NCBI GenBank assembly: GCA_002319795.1
Contig: DCFU01000031.1
Coordinates: 160,700 to 224,699, forward strand
Reading direction: 5' to 3'
Length of the DNA stretch: 64,000 nt
Source of the DNA: Megamonas sp. UBA1796
GTDB lineage: Bacteria > Bacillota > Negativicutes > Selenomonadales > Selenomonadaceae
Shown: piece after piece, positions 46,428 to 54,310 of the stretch
How positions within the stretch are numbered: position 1 is the first letter of the stretch
How the letters are laid out: each line of letters begins with the position of its first letter
The notes under the pieces: generated by a model
Told to the model about the DNA's origin: nothing
What the model saw: only the letters and a program-made list of their open reading frames with translations
The model's database searches: none
Program-made: the position numbers and the translations under genes

Positions 46428-47649
46428 AGTAAAAGATTTTCATGGAGATTTTCCCCTGTTGGCCAACACGATGAACGGGAAACCGCTCGTCTATCTTGAT
46501 AATGGTGCCACGACACAGAAGCCGGAGAGCGTTATTCAGGCTATGTGCGGCTACTACGGCGGCTGCAACGCCAATCCGCATCGCGGAGCCTACGCGCTGA
46601 GTGTGCAGGCTACGGACATCTATGAGAATGCGCGTGTGCGCACGCAAAAGTTCATCAATGCGCCAAAACCCAGTGAGATTATTTTTACGAAGAATGCTAC
46701 GGAGTCACTGAATCTGATAGCCTATAGCTATGGCCTCACGAATGTGAAGGCCGGCGATGAGATTGTCATTACGATCGCCGAGCATCACAGCAATCTCGTC
46801 CCCTGGCAGCAGGTTGCGCAGGCAAAGGGTGCCGTGCTCAAATATATTTATCTGGAGGATGACGGCAATCTGTCGCAGCAGGATATCGAGGAAAAAATTA
46901 CGGAAAAAACAAAAATCGTTGCGGTAACGCAGGTATCCAATGTGCTGGGGCTCGTGAACCCTGTCACCGAAATCGCGAAGAAGGCCCACAGCGTAGGGGC
47001 CATCATCGTGGTGGATGGCTCGCAGAGCGTTCCGCATATGGCGGTCGATGTACAGGCGATGGATGCTGATTTCTTTGCTTTCTCAGGCCACAAACTGCTC
47101 TCCCCGATGGGTATTGGTGTGCTCTATGGCAAGGAGAAACTACTGGATGCTATGCCGCCGTTCCTTACAGGCGGTGATATGATTGAGTATGTCACGGAGC
47201 AGCATACTGATTTTGCGGAGCTTCCGGCAAAATTCGAGGCTGGTACGCAGAATGTAGGCGGAGCAGCCGGGCTTACGGCAGCTATAGACTATTTAGAGAA
47301 CTTTACCTTCGAGCGTATTGAAAGCATCGAGAAGGAACTCCTTGACTATGCCCTGCCGCAGCTGCGTGAGTTGCCGTATATCGAGCTCTATGGCTGCGAT
47401 ACACGGAAGGATAACAAGACCGGCATTATCACTTTCAATGTGAAGGATGTACATCCGCATGATGTGTCAACCATCCTTGATACAGAGGGGGTTGCTGTGC
47501 GCGCGGGCCATCACTGTGCACAGCCGCTCATGAAATATTTGCAGCAAAATGCGACTTGCCGCGCAAGCTTCTATCTCTATAATACAAAGAAAGATATCGA
47601 TTGCTGGATAGCAGCACTCAAAAAGGTCCGGACGGTGATGCATCTATGA
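46420..47649 (+). CDS. sufS: cysteine desulfurase SufS (group II)
   Basis: This 409-residue PLP enzyme takes sulfur from cysteine for cluster assembly. The PLP Lys is in FSGHKLLSPMGIG, the catalytic Cys in ATCRASFYLYNT near the end, and the group II segment RAGHHCAQPLM is present. ATG 46420 lies behind AAAGGAGG inside the end of sufD. Its stop overlaps the sufU start (ATGA), consistent with the SufS-SufU partnership. Confidence 0.94.
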   Translation: MREVKDFHGDFPLLANTMNGKPLVYLDNGATTQKPESVIQAMCGYYGGCNANPHRGAYALSVQATDIYENARVRTQKFINAPKPSEIIFTKNATESLNLIAYSYGLTNVKAGDEIVITIAEHHSNLVPWQQVAQAKGAVLKYIYLEDDGNLSQQDIEEKITEKTKIVAVTQVSNVLGLVNPVTEIAKKAHSVGAIIVVDGSQSVPHMAVDVQAMDADFFAFSGHKLLSPMGIGVLYGKEKLLDAMPPFLTGGDMIEYVTEQHTDFAELPAKFEAGTQNVGGAAGLTAAIDYLENFTFERIESIEKELLDYALPQLRELPYIELYGCDTRKDNKTGIITFNVKDVHPHDVSTILDTEGVAVRAGHHCAQPLMKYLQQNATCRASFYLYNTKKDIDCWIAALKKVRTVMHL

Positions 47650-48074
47650 ACCTCGAGAGCATCTATACGGAACTTATTGCCGAGCAAAGCCGCAATACAG
47701 CGAATAAGCATCATCTTGTGGCACCAACGGTTACGTCCCAGGGGCACAACCCAAGCTGTGGGGATGAAATCACGCTGGAGCTGGAGATTGCCGACGGTAA
47801 AATCAAGGATGCCTCTTTTACGGGTGTTGGCTGTGCGATATCGCAGGCATCCACCTCGATGATGATTGATCTGATCAAAGGCGAGTCCGTAGAGAAGGCG
47901 AAGCACCTCGCGGAACTTTTTATAGGCATGATCAAACGGGAGATTACCGACGATGAGGCACTCGAGGAACTCGATGAAGCCATCGCACTCAAGAATATCT
48001 CCAATATGCCGGCCCGCGTTAAATGTGCGGTGCTTTCCTGGCATACGCTGGACAGTGCACTGAAGGAAAAATAA
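47646..48074 (+). CDS. sufU: zinc-dependent sulfurtransferase SufU
   Basis: The 142-residue protein accepts persulfide from SufS. The three Cys are in place: NPSCGDE, GVGCAISQ and RVKCAVLSWHTL, with the Asp of CGDE, together forming the zinc site of SufU. It is translationally coupled to sufS. The unit ends at the hairpin 17 bases on. Confidence 0.93.
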   Translation: MNLESIYTELIAEQSRNTANKHHLVAPTVTSQGHNPSCGDEITLELEIADGKIKDASFTGVGCAISQASTSMMIDLIKGESVEKAKHLAELFIGMIKREITDDEALEELDEAIALKNISNMPARVKCAVLSWHTLDSALKEK

Positions 48075-48090
48075 ATAACATATTGCATAG

Positions 48091-48141
48091 AAACGGGCCG
48101 CACTCCTTATGTATCTTGTATATAAGGAATGCGGCCCGTTT
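48091..48141 (+). terminator. terminator of the suf operon
   Basis: AAACGGGCCGCA pairs with TGCGGCCCGTTT, with an inner CCTTAT/ATAAGG stem. A T-rich tail is short. Confidence 0.8.
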
Positions 48142-48266
48142 GCTGCAGAAAATTTGCCATAAATTTTATTTTGGCAGGGGGTTGTAGGAGAAACGTATTT
48201 CGTCTATGATAGGAAATATCAGGAAATTAAAAGATACAAGTATGTATCGTATGGGAGATGAAGGAT

Positions 48267-48791
48267 ATGGATCAGAAGCTATGGAGAAAATGCGTGGGAT
48301 TTCATGGGCATTCGTGTCCGGGACTGGCCATTGGCTACCGGGCCTGCGAGGCTGCTATAGAAAAGCTTGGCCTGCGATTTTCTACGGATGAGGAGCTTGT
48401 ATGCGTCACAGAGAACGATGCCTGCGGCGTGGATGCGGTACAGGTGATTTTGGGCTGTACAATGGGTAAGGGCAATCTCGTTTACCGCGGTACAGGCAAG
48501 ATGGCATTCAGTTTCTTTGACCGCAGGAGCGGCAAGAGCGTCCGCGTGCTGCTGAAGCCGATACCGGATGAAATGGATCGGACAGACCGGCAGGCCTATA
48601 TCCTGCAGGCGCCTTTGGAGGCGGTTTTTGCGTTCAGTAAGCCTCGTTTCCCGTTGCCGCCGGAGGCCCGCCGCTTTGCTACCGTGACCTGCGAGATCTG
48701 CGGCGAGGGTGCCCCGGAGCATAAGATGCGTTTGCAAAATGGCAAAAAGGTATGCCTTGACTGCTTTGAGGAATACGCACGCGGGTTTTGA
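48267..48791 (+). CDS. FmdE-family protein with C-terminal zinc-finger
   Basis: The 174-residue protein has an FmdE domain (residues 1-130) with the metal-site residues in GFHGHSCPGLAIGYRA and ENDACGVDAVQ, plus a C-terminal four-Cys finger (CEICGEG and CLDCFEE). FmdE is named after a formylmethanofuran dehydrogenase subunit, but most bacterial members have no known reaction. ATG 48267 sits nine bases after GGGAG; an ATG three codons earlier touches that site. It precedes, with its own gap and a separate promoter, a sulfonate-type ABC operon, a common neighbourhood for this family. Confidence 0.85.
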   Translation: MDQKLWRKCVGFHGHSCPGLAIGYRACEAAIEKLGLRFSTDEELVCVTENDACGVDAVQVILGCTMGKGNLVYRGTGKMAFSFFDRRSGKSVRVLLKPIPDEMDRTDRQAYILQAPLEAVFAFSKPRFPLPPEARRFATVTCEICGEGAPEHKMRLQNGKKVCLDCFEEYARGF

Positions 48792-48847
48792 AATGCAATA
48801 TATGCTTGAACTGCAGTAAGAGCTGAATCTTTTTTGGGGAAAACGGC

Positions 48848-48914
48848 TTGACAATGCTACACGGTGTGATATAATACTACACATAATATTTAAAACATAT
48901 AGGAAAAATATGAA
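48848..48914 (+). promoter_or_regulatory. promoter and CymR-like operator of the sulfonate-type ABC operon
   Basis: TTGACA (48848-48853) and TATAAT (48870-48875) are both perfect, with a 16-base spacer. Twenty bases downstream, AACATAT-N7-ATATGAA (48894-48914) repeats the 7-7-7 layout and most bases of the cysK site at 33344. This suggests shared control by the CymR-like protein. Confidence 0.6.
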
Positions 48915-48966
48915 TTTGGCGATTAGACGACTAAAGCCTGTTTTTCGGTTGTGCTTGTACAACTGA
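48910..48966 (+). other. possible 18-codon leader peptide in the attenuator
   Basis: An ATG five bases after AGGA opens an 18-codon ORF (MNLAIRR...CLYN) that runs through the conserved leader element and stops inside the terminator stem. It contains one Cys codon (TGC), located in the loop region. It could be a genuine attenuation peptide or a chance reading of a structured RNA; the same kind of ORF occurs in the second copy at 54207. Confidence 0.35.
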
Positions 48967-48982
48967 GAAATGGGCTTTTTTG
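48920..48982 (+). promoter_or_regulatory. leader attenuator element, copy A
   Basis: Between promoter and first gene lies a small hairpin TTAG-ACGA-CTAA, then a terminator: AAAGCC plus a GTTGT/ACAAC inner stem, closed by GGGCTTTTTT. The same blocks, ATTAGAC, ACTAAAGCCTGT and TTGTGCTTG, recur in the same order at 54223-54289. A terminator placed before the coding region means expression depends on read-through, so this is a riboswitch- or attenuator-like control. No known class was recognised. Confidence 0.65.
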
Positions 48983-49044
48983 TTTTTAAAAGCATAGACG
49001 GATATTTCTATGTGTGGCAGACAACAGTCAGGGAGGCTGATAAG

Positions 49045-50064
49045 ATGAAGAGCATAGCTGAATCTATAGGAAATGAACAAACGCATATCCAGGCAGTAGA
49101 AAAAATCAAGAATGCAGGAAGAATATGTCATGTTTTTTTACCTGCAATATCTGCGTTGCTGGCTATTGCCGTGGAACTTTTTATTCACGACAGCGGACGT
49201 CATGCAGCGACAAAGCATCCGTACTTTCTGTATGTATTGGCGATAGCCGTGATTTGTTTTGGCATAGCGGCGGCGGGCTCCTTTTTCTGTAAACGTCTGC
49301 AGGTATGGCTGGCGGAATCATCACTTTTTTTTGCCGTTGTCTTTCTTGTTTTGAACGTGTCAAATGTCATAACGAAAAAGATTACGTTGCTGCCGGTCAT
49401 CTTTTTTCCTTCTTTGGACAAGATTTTAAGCGTTCTTTTCGAGGACTGGCTTTTTTTGCTGACATGTTTGGGATCTTCAGGAAAGCTTTTGTTTACGGGA
49501 TTTGTCTGTGGAGCTTTGGTGGGATTTATCACGGGGGTTGCGGTAGGCTTTTGTAGGTCTGCAGCATACTGGATCAATCCACTGGTGCGTATACTGGGGC
49601 CGATTCCGGCAACGGCGTGGATACCGATTGTATTGGTCAGCTTCCCTACGACGTTCTCTGCCAGCACTTTCCTCATCGCGCTGGCGGTCTGGTTTCCCAC
49701 CGCGGTTATGACCAGCAGTGGAATTTTAAATGTGCAAAACGCTTATTTTGAGGTGTCGAGTACATTAGGTGCGGGAAGATTTTATCAGATTTTCAAAGTT
49801 GGGATTCCGGCAGCCATGCCGCATGTGTTTCTGGGTCTGTTCAATGGCATGTGTGCATCTTTTCTCACGCTGATGACAGCAGAAATGCTGGGAGTCAAGA
49901 ATGGCATCGGCTGGTATATCAACTGGCAGAAGGATATGATGGCATACGCCAACGTGTATGCAGGTCTTATATTGATTGCGGTCACGTTCTATATGCTGAT
50001 TACATTACTCTTCCGGGTGCGGGACCATGTGCTGGTATGGCAGAAGGGAGTAATCAAATGGTAG
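49045..50064 (+). CDS. ABC transporter permease, nitrate/sulfonate/taurine (SsuC) family
   Basis: The 339-residue membrane protein has an unusual N-terminal part (residues 1-150, about four extra helices) followed by the BPD-type permease core with the EAA-like loop (VSSTLGAGRFYQIFKVGIPAAMPHVF) near residue 250. ATG 49045 follows AGGGAGG. Its stop overlaps the ATPase start. It imports an organic anion, possibly a sulfonate or related sulfur compound, judged by family and neighbours. Confidence 0.88.
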   Translation: MKSIAESIGNEQTHIQAVEKIKNAGRICHVFLPAISALLAIAVELFIHDSGRHAATKHPYFLYVLAIAVICFGIAAAGSFFCKRLQVWLAESSLFFAVVFLVLNVSNVITKKITLLPVIFFPSLDKILSVLFEDWLFLLTCLGSSGKLLFTGFVCGALVGFITGVAVGFCRSAAYWINPLVRILGPIPATAWIPIVLVSFPTTFSASTFLIALAVWFPTAVMTSSGILNVQNAYFEVSSTLGAGRFYQIFKVGIPAAMPHVFLGLFNGMCASFLTLMTAEMLGVKNGIGWYINWQKDMMAYANVYAGLILIAVTFYMLITLLFRVRDHVLVWQKGVIKW

Positions 50065-50837
50065 GTGAAATTAAAGTCGGCAGTGTTGTCAAGCAGTTTT
50101 TCCAGCAGGATGGAAGCGAGGTTACAGCTCTTTCCGGTGTGGAGCTTACCATTCATGCCGGAGAATTCGTTTCTTTTATCGGGCCATCCGGATGTGGTAA
50201 GTCGACCTTGCTTCGCTTGATTGCTGGGCTTGATGCGCCGACGGAGGGACAGATTTATATTGATGGAGCGGCTATTACGAGTCCATCTTATGAACGTGGG
50301 CTCGTGTTTCAAAATCCAATGCTGTTTCCGTGGCTCGATATTTACCACAATGTTTCATTTGGATTGAAAGCGCGTGGTGTTTATACAGAACAAAAAGAAG
50401 AAGTGGATGCGTTTATCCGTCTTGTCGGTCTGGAGGATTTTTACCATTCTTATCCGCATCAGTTATCCGGCGGGATGGCACAGCGCGCTTCACTGGCGCG
50501 GGCCCTGGTCAATCATCCGAAGGTTCTGCTGCTCGATGAACCGTTGGGCGCACTTGATGCGTTTACACGCATGAACATGCAGGATGAATTGCTGCGTATT
50601 TGGCAGGAGCGTCAGACTACCATGATCATGGTAACCCATGATGTGGATGAAGCAATCTATCTTTCAGATCGGGTGGTTGTTATGACACCGCGTCCCGCAA
50701 AGATTGAAACCTGTATCCAGGTGGAGCTGCCGAGACCCCGGGCACGCAGTAATACCGATTTTTTGCGGCTTCGGTCAAAAATTTTGGAAATCTTGAATTT
50801 TGCGGGAAAAACATATGAACCTGATTATTATTTGTAA
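50058..50837 (+). CDS. ABC transporter ATPase, SsuB/TauB family
   Basis: The 259-residue ATPase has Walker A GPSGCGKST near residue 40, the signature QLSGGMAQRASLARAL and Walker B VLLLDEPLGALD, the last typical of nitrate/sulfonate importers. ATG 50058 overlaps the permease gene by seven bases. It energises the 49045 permease. Confidence 0.92.
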   Translation: MVGEIKVGSVVKQFFQQDGSEVTALSGVELTIHAGEFVSFIGPSGCGKSTLLRLIAGLDAPTEGQIYIDGAAITSPSYERGLVFQNPMLFPWLDIYHNVSFGLKARGVYTEQKEEVDAFIRLVGLEDFYHSYPHQLSGGMAQRASLARALVNHPKVLLLDEPLGALDAFTRMNMQDELLRIWQERQTTMIMVTHDVDEAIYLSDRVVVMTPRPAKIETCIQVELPRPRARSNTDFLRLRSKILEILNFAGKTYEPDYYL

Positions 50838-50872
50838 TAATTTGTAATATAAAGGGAAAGGGGAATCTTCAA

Positions 50873-51874
50873 ATGAAAAGAAAGCTTATGGGCTGGGCCA
50901 TAATTCTTCTTTTGCCGGTATTTTTACTGGCTGGATGCGGTGAACAGAAAAGTGCATCAGATCAGGATTTCGTATTGAAAGTCGGATATAGCGGTAGCCT
51001 TTGCGAGGCACCCGTGCATATTGCCAAGGAGAAGGGGTTTTTCGAGGAAGAGGGGTTGCATGTAGAGCTCATTAAGCTGGCACCGGGGGCGGCATTTGAA
51101 GCGGTTACCGCAGGACAGGTTGATGCAGGTTTTGGCCTTTTGGCAAGCTTGATCCAGCCAATTTCCAATGGATTGCCTATAAAAATCACTTCCGGACTGC
51201 ATACCGGCTGCGATAAGCTGCTGGTGCCGCAGGATGGCAGTATCAAGAGCCTTACGGACTTGAAGGGGAAACGCATTGGTGTTCCCAGCATGAACAGCAG
51301 TCCTATCATCTTCGCCAAGCGTGCGTTGGCCGATGCTGGCATCAACGTTACGGAAAAGAACCCGGAGGTTGAATTTGTCGTATTCAGTCCGTCTGAATTA
51401 CCTTTGGCCTTGCAGCGAGGGGCTGTAGATGCTTTGGCGATGAACGATCCAACGGCTTCTGTGGCGATAAGGGAAGATCATCTGACGGCAGTTGCTGATT
51501 CTGCAGTGACGCCTCCGTATAATACGCAATATTGCTGCACGGCCTATGTGTGTGACAATATTGCGGCGGATTCACCGGACATTGCCGCCAAATACACCCG
51601 GGCAATGCAGAAGGCCAGTACGTGGATTGCCTCGCATCAGGATGAGGCAGCAAAAATACAGGTTGAAAATAAATGGGTTCCGGGTGACCCGATATTCAAT
51701 GCCCAGGTATTGAAAACTTATAATTATATTCCGTCGGCCAAGGGAGCTTATGATGCGTTTGCGATAACTGCGAAGCAGCTGCAGCAGGTCGGGATGCTGG
51801 ATGGGCAGATAGATGTCGATGCGTTGCAAAAAAATAGTTTTCTGTTGTTTGATTCGAAAGAGAACATTCAGTAA
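50873..51874 (+). CDS. ABC substrate-binding lipoprotein, SsuA/TauA (NMT1-like) family
   Basis: The 333-residue secreted lipoprotein has the lipobox LLAGC with Cys22. The domain starts LKVGYSGSLCEAPVHIAKEKGFFEEEGL, the hallmark of SsuA/ThiY-type binding proteins, and continues with LKGKRIGVPS. GGAAAGGGG lies before the ATG. It delivers the ligand to the 49045/50058 importer. The substrate is unknown; sulfonates, taurine or heterocycles are family precedents. Confidence 0.9.
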   Translation: MKRKLMGWAIILLLPVFLLAGCGEQKSASDQDFVLKVGYSGSLCEAPVHIAKEKGFFEEEGLHVELIKLAPGAAFEAVTAGQVDAGFGLLASLIQPISNGLPIKITSGLHTGCDKLLVPQDGSIKSLTDLKGKRIGVPSMNSSPIIFAKRALADAGINVTEKNPEVEFVVFSPSELPLALQRGAVDALAMNDPTASVAIREDHLTAVADSAVTPPYNTQYCCTAYVCDNIAADSPDIAAKYTRAMQKASTWIASHQDEAAKIQVENKWVPGDPIFNAQVLKTYNYIPSAKGAYDAFAITAKQLQQVGMLDGQIDVDALQKNSFLLFDSKENIQ

Positions 51875-51897
51875 ATAAAGAAAGGAGGATTTGTGTC

Positions 51898-52269
51898 ATG
51901 CGAAGCAAAGAATGGGTGCATGGCTTGGCTCTGGTAGCGGCGATTGCCCTGCTGGTCCTGCCATATATTTTCCCGGTTTGCCCGGTTGAGGGAAAGCCGA
52001 TGCGTTGTTTTTTTACTTATAGGGCTGAATTCTTGTTTGCATGGCTGGCGATTTTAGGTGCACTACTTCTTTTGCAAGCGCGGCAGCCGGAAGTAAAAAA
52101 AATCGTTGGTGTATTTTTGGTAGCAATTGCCGCTGCAGTATTCATTTTACCATTTTCATGGTCGGCCGGAATATGTATGCATGCAGATAGTGCATGCCAC
52201 GTCACGACCGGATGGATACGGGGTGCCAGCATACTGCTTGCAGGCAGCGGACTTTTTACGATTTGGTAA
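51898..52269 (+). CDS. DUF4418 small membrane protein
   Basis: The 123-residue protein has four predicted membrane helices and conserved Cys residues in PVCPVEGKPMRCFFTY and GICMHADSACHVTT, as in DUF4418. The function is unknown. It sits between the solute importer and a MacB/LolD-type ABC pair, the usual place of DUF4418 genes. The externally facing Cys could bind a metal or a redox partner. Confidence 0.8.
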   Translation: MRSKEWVHGLALVAAIALLVLPYIFPVCPVEGKPMRCFFTYRAEFLFAWLAILGALLLLQARQPEVKKIVGVFLVAIAAAVFILPFSWSAGICMHADSACHVTTGWIRGASILLAGSGLFTIW

Positions 52270-52304
52270 AATCGTAAACGTTCAGGCAAAGGGACGGATG
52301 CCGA

Positions 52305-53507
52305 ATGATACAGCTTATTTTACGTTCGCTGCAGTACCGGAAAGGCCGGGTTCTGGCCCTTGCCCTTTCGGTAATGCTTAGTACAGGGCTGTTGTTTTCT
52401 GTTTTCCTTTTACGAGAGGGACTTTTGGGTGGATTGGGAAAGGATGAAGACCGTTTGGGGGCAGACTTGCTTGTTGTACCAGCCAAAAGTGAGGTTGCAC
52501 CAGGTGAAATACTCTATGGAGGTGCACCGCAAAACATTTATATGCCAGCGGAGCTTGTACCGGAAATACAGCAGATGGCAGGTGTTTCAAGAGCTGCCGG
52601 ACAGTTTTTTACGCAGACGTTGACGGAGGATTGTTGTGATGTCGGTGAATCCCTGCGCCTGGTAGGGATAGACAGTACATCAGACTGGGTTTCCAATGCC
52701 TGGCGTAAGGGGAATTCTACGGCACAGCCGCTCAAGCCGGATGAGATACTTGTGGGCAGCAAGGTAGCTTCAGCTAACCTTAAGCACTTGTTTATACTGG
52801 GAAAACTTTTTCGGGTTGCTGGTGTTTTGGAGGTAAGCGGAACCGGGCTGGATTCATCTATTCTTATGGATATCAAGATAGCACGCCAATTGGCAAAGAC
52901 GACCCCGCAGCTGCAGGAAAGCTTTGCGGGACAAGAAAACCCGGATACCCTGGTTTCAGCGGTTTTGGTGAAGCTTGAACCGGCGGCTTCTCAGGCAGTG
53001 GTGCAACAACGTATCCGTTCATTGGGGGATGTACAGGTTTTTTCTGCTGCAGAAACCAGGAAGCATATACAGCGTGAATTCACGGTGCTTTTAGGATTGC
53101 TGTTCGGAATCAGCGGGTTTGCTGCAGCTGTGTGCATATTCCAGCTTTTTGTCGGATTCTATGAGCAGGTGCATAAACGGCAGGGTGAGTGGGGACTTTA
53201 TCTGGCGATGGGGCTGGAGCCTTCACGTCTGGCACTCCTTGTATGGGGAGAGGCTGTTTCCATCTGCAGCGTGGGAAGCCTTGGCGGGCTTGCTGCAGGT
53301 GTTTTCTTTTATCGATACGGTCTGGCGTTTATGGAGAATTACGAGGCGTTTCCTTTTTTACCACCGTCGGTGAGCTTTTCTTTATTTACTGGCTTTGCCT
53401 TGTTTTTAGGGTTCATTTTGTTAGGGACACTTGCTGCATTGCTGCCGGCTTATAAAAGCAGCCGATTATCACCGGGTATCGTTATGACCCGCAGTGATTT
53501 TTCATGA
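52305..53507 (+). CDS. ABC permease, FtsX/MacB-like
   Basis: The 400-residue protein has an N-terminal helix (residues 15-37), a large extracytoplasmic domain of about 220 residues and three C-terminal helices (FAAAVCIFQLFVGFYEQVH onward), the FtsX/MacB_PCD plan. These transporters act on periplasmic or membrane components rather than import. The end overlaps the frame preceding the 53530 ATPase by a few bases of spacing. Substrate unknown. Confidence 0.87.
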   Translation: MIQLILRSLQYRKGRVLALALSVMLSTGLLFSVFLLREGLLGGLGKDEDRLGADLLVVPAKSEVAPGEILYGGAPQNIYMPAELVPEIQQMAGVSRAAGQFFTQTLTEDCCDVGESLRLVGIDSTSDWVSNAWRKGNSTAQPLKPDEILVGSKVASANLKHLFILGKLFRVAGVLEVSGTGLDSSILMDIKIARQLAKTTPQLQESFAGQENPDTLVSAVLVKLEPAASQAVVQQRIRSLGDVQVFSAAETRKHIQREFTVLLGLLFGISGFAAAVCIFQLFVGFYEQVHKRQGEWGLYLAMGLEPSRLALLVWGEAVSICSVGSLGGLAAGVFFYRYGLAFMENYEAFPFLPPSVSFSLFTGFALFLGFILLGTLAALLPAYKSSRLSPGIVMTRSDFS

Positions 53508-53529
53508 TGAAGAAAAGGGTGCCATCCAC

Positions 53530-54210
53530 ATGTTGCTTAGAGCAGAAAATATTGAAAAAAAATATGGCAAAGAAACTATTCTGCATGGGATTCATTTGTC
53601 GTTGGAACGAGGCGAATTAGTTGCAATTACGGGGGCTTCCGGCAATGGAAAAACAACGTTGCTGTCTATCCTGGGTTTGTTGCAGGAAGCCGATGCCGGG
53701 GCGATTTTTCTCGATGGAAAAGAAGTGCAGTCTCTGGGAAACACTCAAAAAGCAGCATTGCGCCGGCAGTATATGGGCTTTGTTTTTCAGCGTGCACGTC
53801 TTGTCGGTGCACTGACTGTACAGGAGAATATTTTATTGCCAGCATGGCTTTTTGGAAAAACGGCAGCGAGAAAAAAACGGGGAGAAGAGCTTTTAAAAAT
53901 ATTTGGTTTGGCTGCCAAGACGGATTTTTTTCCTGCCCAACTGAGCCAGGGGCAGTTGCGGCGCACAGTACTTGCACGGGCATTGCTCCTGGAACCGGCC
54001 CTGTTGCTGGCAGATGAGCCAACGAACGATTTGGATGAGGTATCGGCAGGGACTGTATGGCGGGCAATTCAGCAGGTGCGGACTGCGGGAGCGGGAGTTC
54101 TTTTAGTTACGCATGATATGCAGTATGCGAGACAGGCAGACAGGATGCTTCTGCTGGAAAAAGGGGCACTTCGTTTAGCGGATACTCCGCTGGATGATAA
54201 AAAAATATGA
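53530..54210 (+). CDS. ABC ATPase, LolD/MacB-like
   Basis: The 226-residue ATPase has Walker A GASGNGKTT, signature QLSQGQLRRTVLARALL (Gln replaces the second Gly of the usual LSGGQ) and Walker B LLLADEPTNDLD. It partners the 52305 permease. Its stop codon shares bases with the ATG of the possible leader ORF at 54207, and the attenuator copy B follows 12 bases later. Confidence 0.88.
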   Translation: MLLRAENIEKKYGKETILHGIHLSLERGELVAITGASGNGKTTLLSILGLLQEADAGAIFLDGKEVQSLGNTQKAALRRQYMGFVFQRARLVGALTVQENILLPAWLFGKTAARKKRGEELLKIFGLAAKTDFFPAQLSQGQLRRTVLARALLLEPALLLADEPTNDLDEVSAGTVWRAIQQVRTAGAGVLLVTHDMQYARQADRMLLLEKGALRLADTPLDDKKI

Positions 54211-54293
54211 TTTGCCAACAGGTCATTAGACAAACTAAAGCCTGTCGAAATTCAAGTGAATTGTGCTTGGAACTCGGCAGGCTTTTTTATTGA
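54207..54293 (+). other. possible 28-codon leader peptide in attenuator copy B
   Basis: An ATG overlapping the lolD-type stop (ATGA) opens a 28-codon ORF that crosses the whole conserved element, with three Cys codons, and ends just after the T run. Its TTG TGC TTG codons are in the same reading frame as in copy A, but an extra base shifts the frame across ACTAAAGCC. That favours conservation of RNA rather than of peptide. Confidence 0.3.
54223..54289 (+). promoter_or_regulatory. leader attenuator element, copy B
   Basis: TTAG-ACAAA-CTAA is followed by a terminator stem AAAGCCTGTCG with CGGCAGGCTTT and a run of six T, with TTGTGCTTG in the inner loop. Blocks and order match copy A (48920). 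It lies between the upstream ABC operon and the amino-acid ABC/nitrogenase-like operon, with no separate promoter visible, so it probably meters read-through into the latter. Confidence 0.65.
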
Positions 54294-54310
54294 GAGAGGA
54301 GTGGTTTTGT

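Noticed and set aside
54263..54310. Longer N-terminus for the amino-acid-binding lipoprotein
   Set aside because: It would begin inside the terminator hairpin; TTG 54311 has a proper ribosome-binding site and gives a normal lipoprotein signal.
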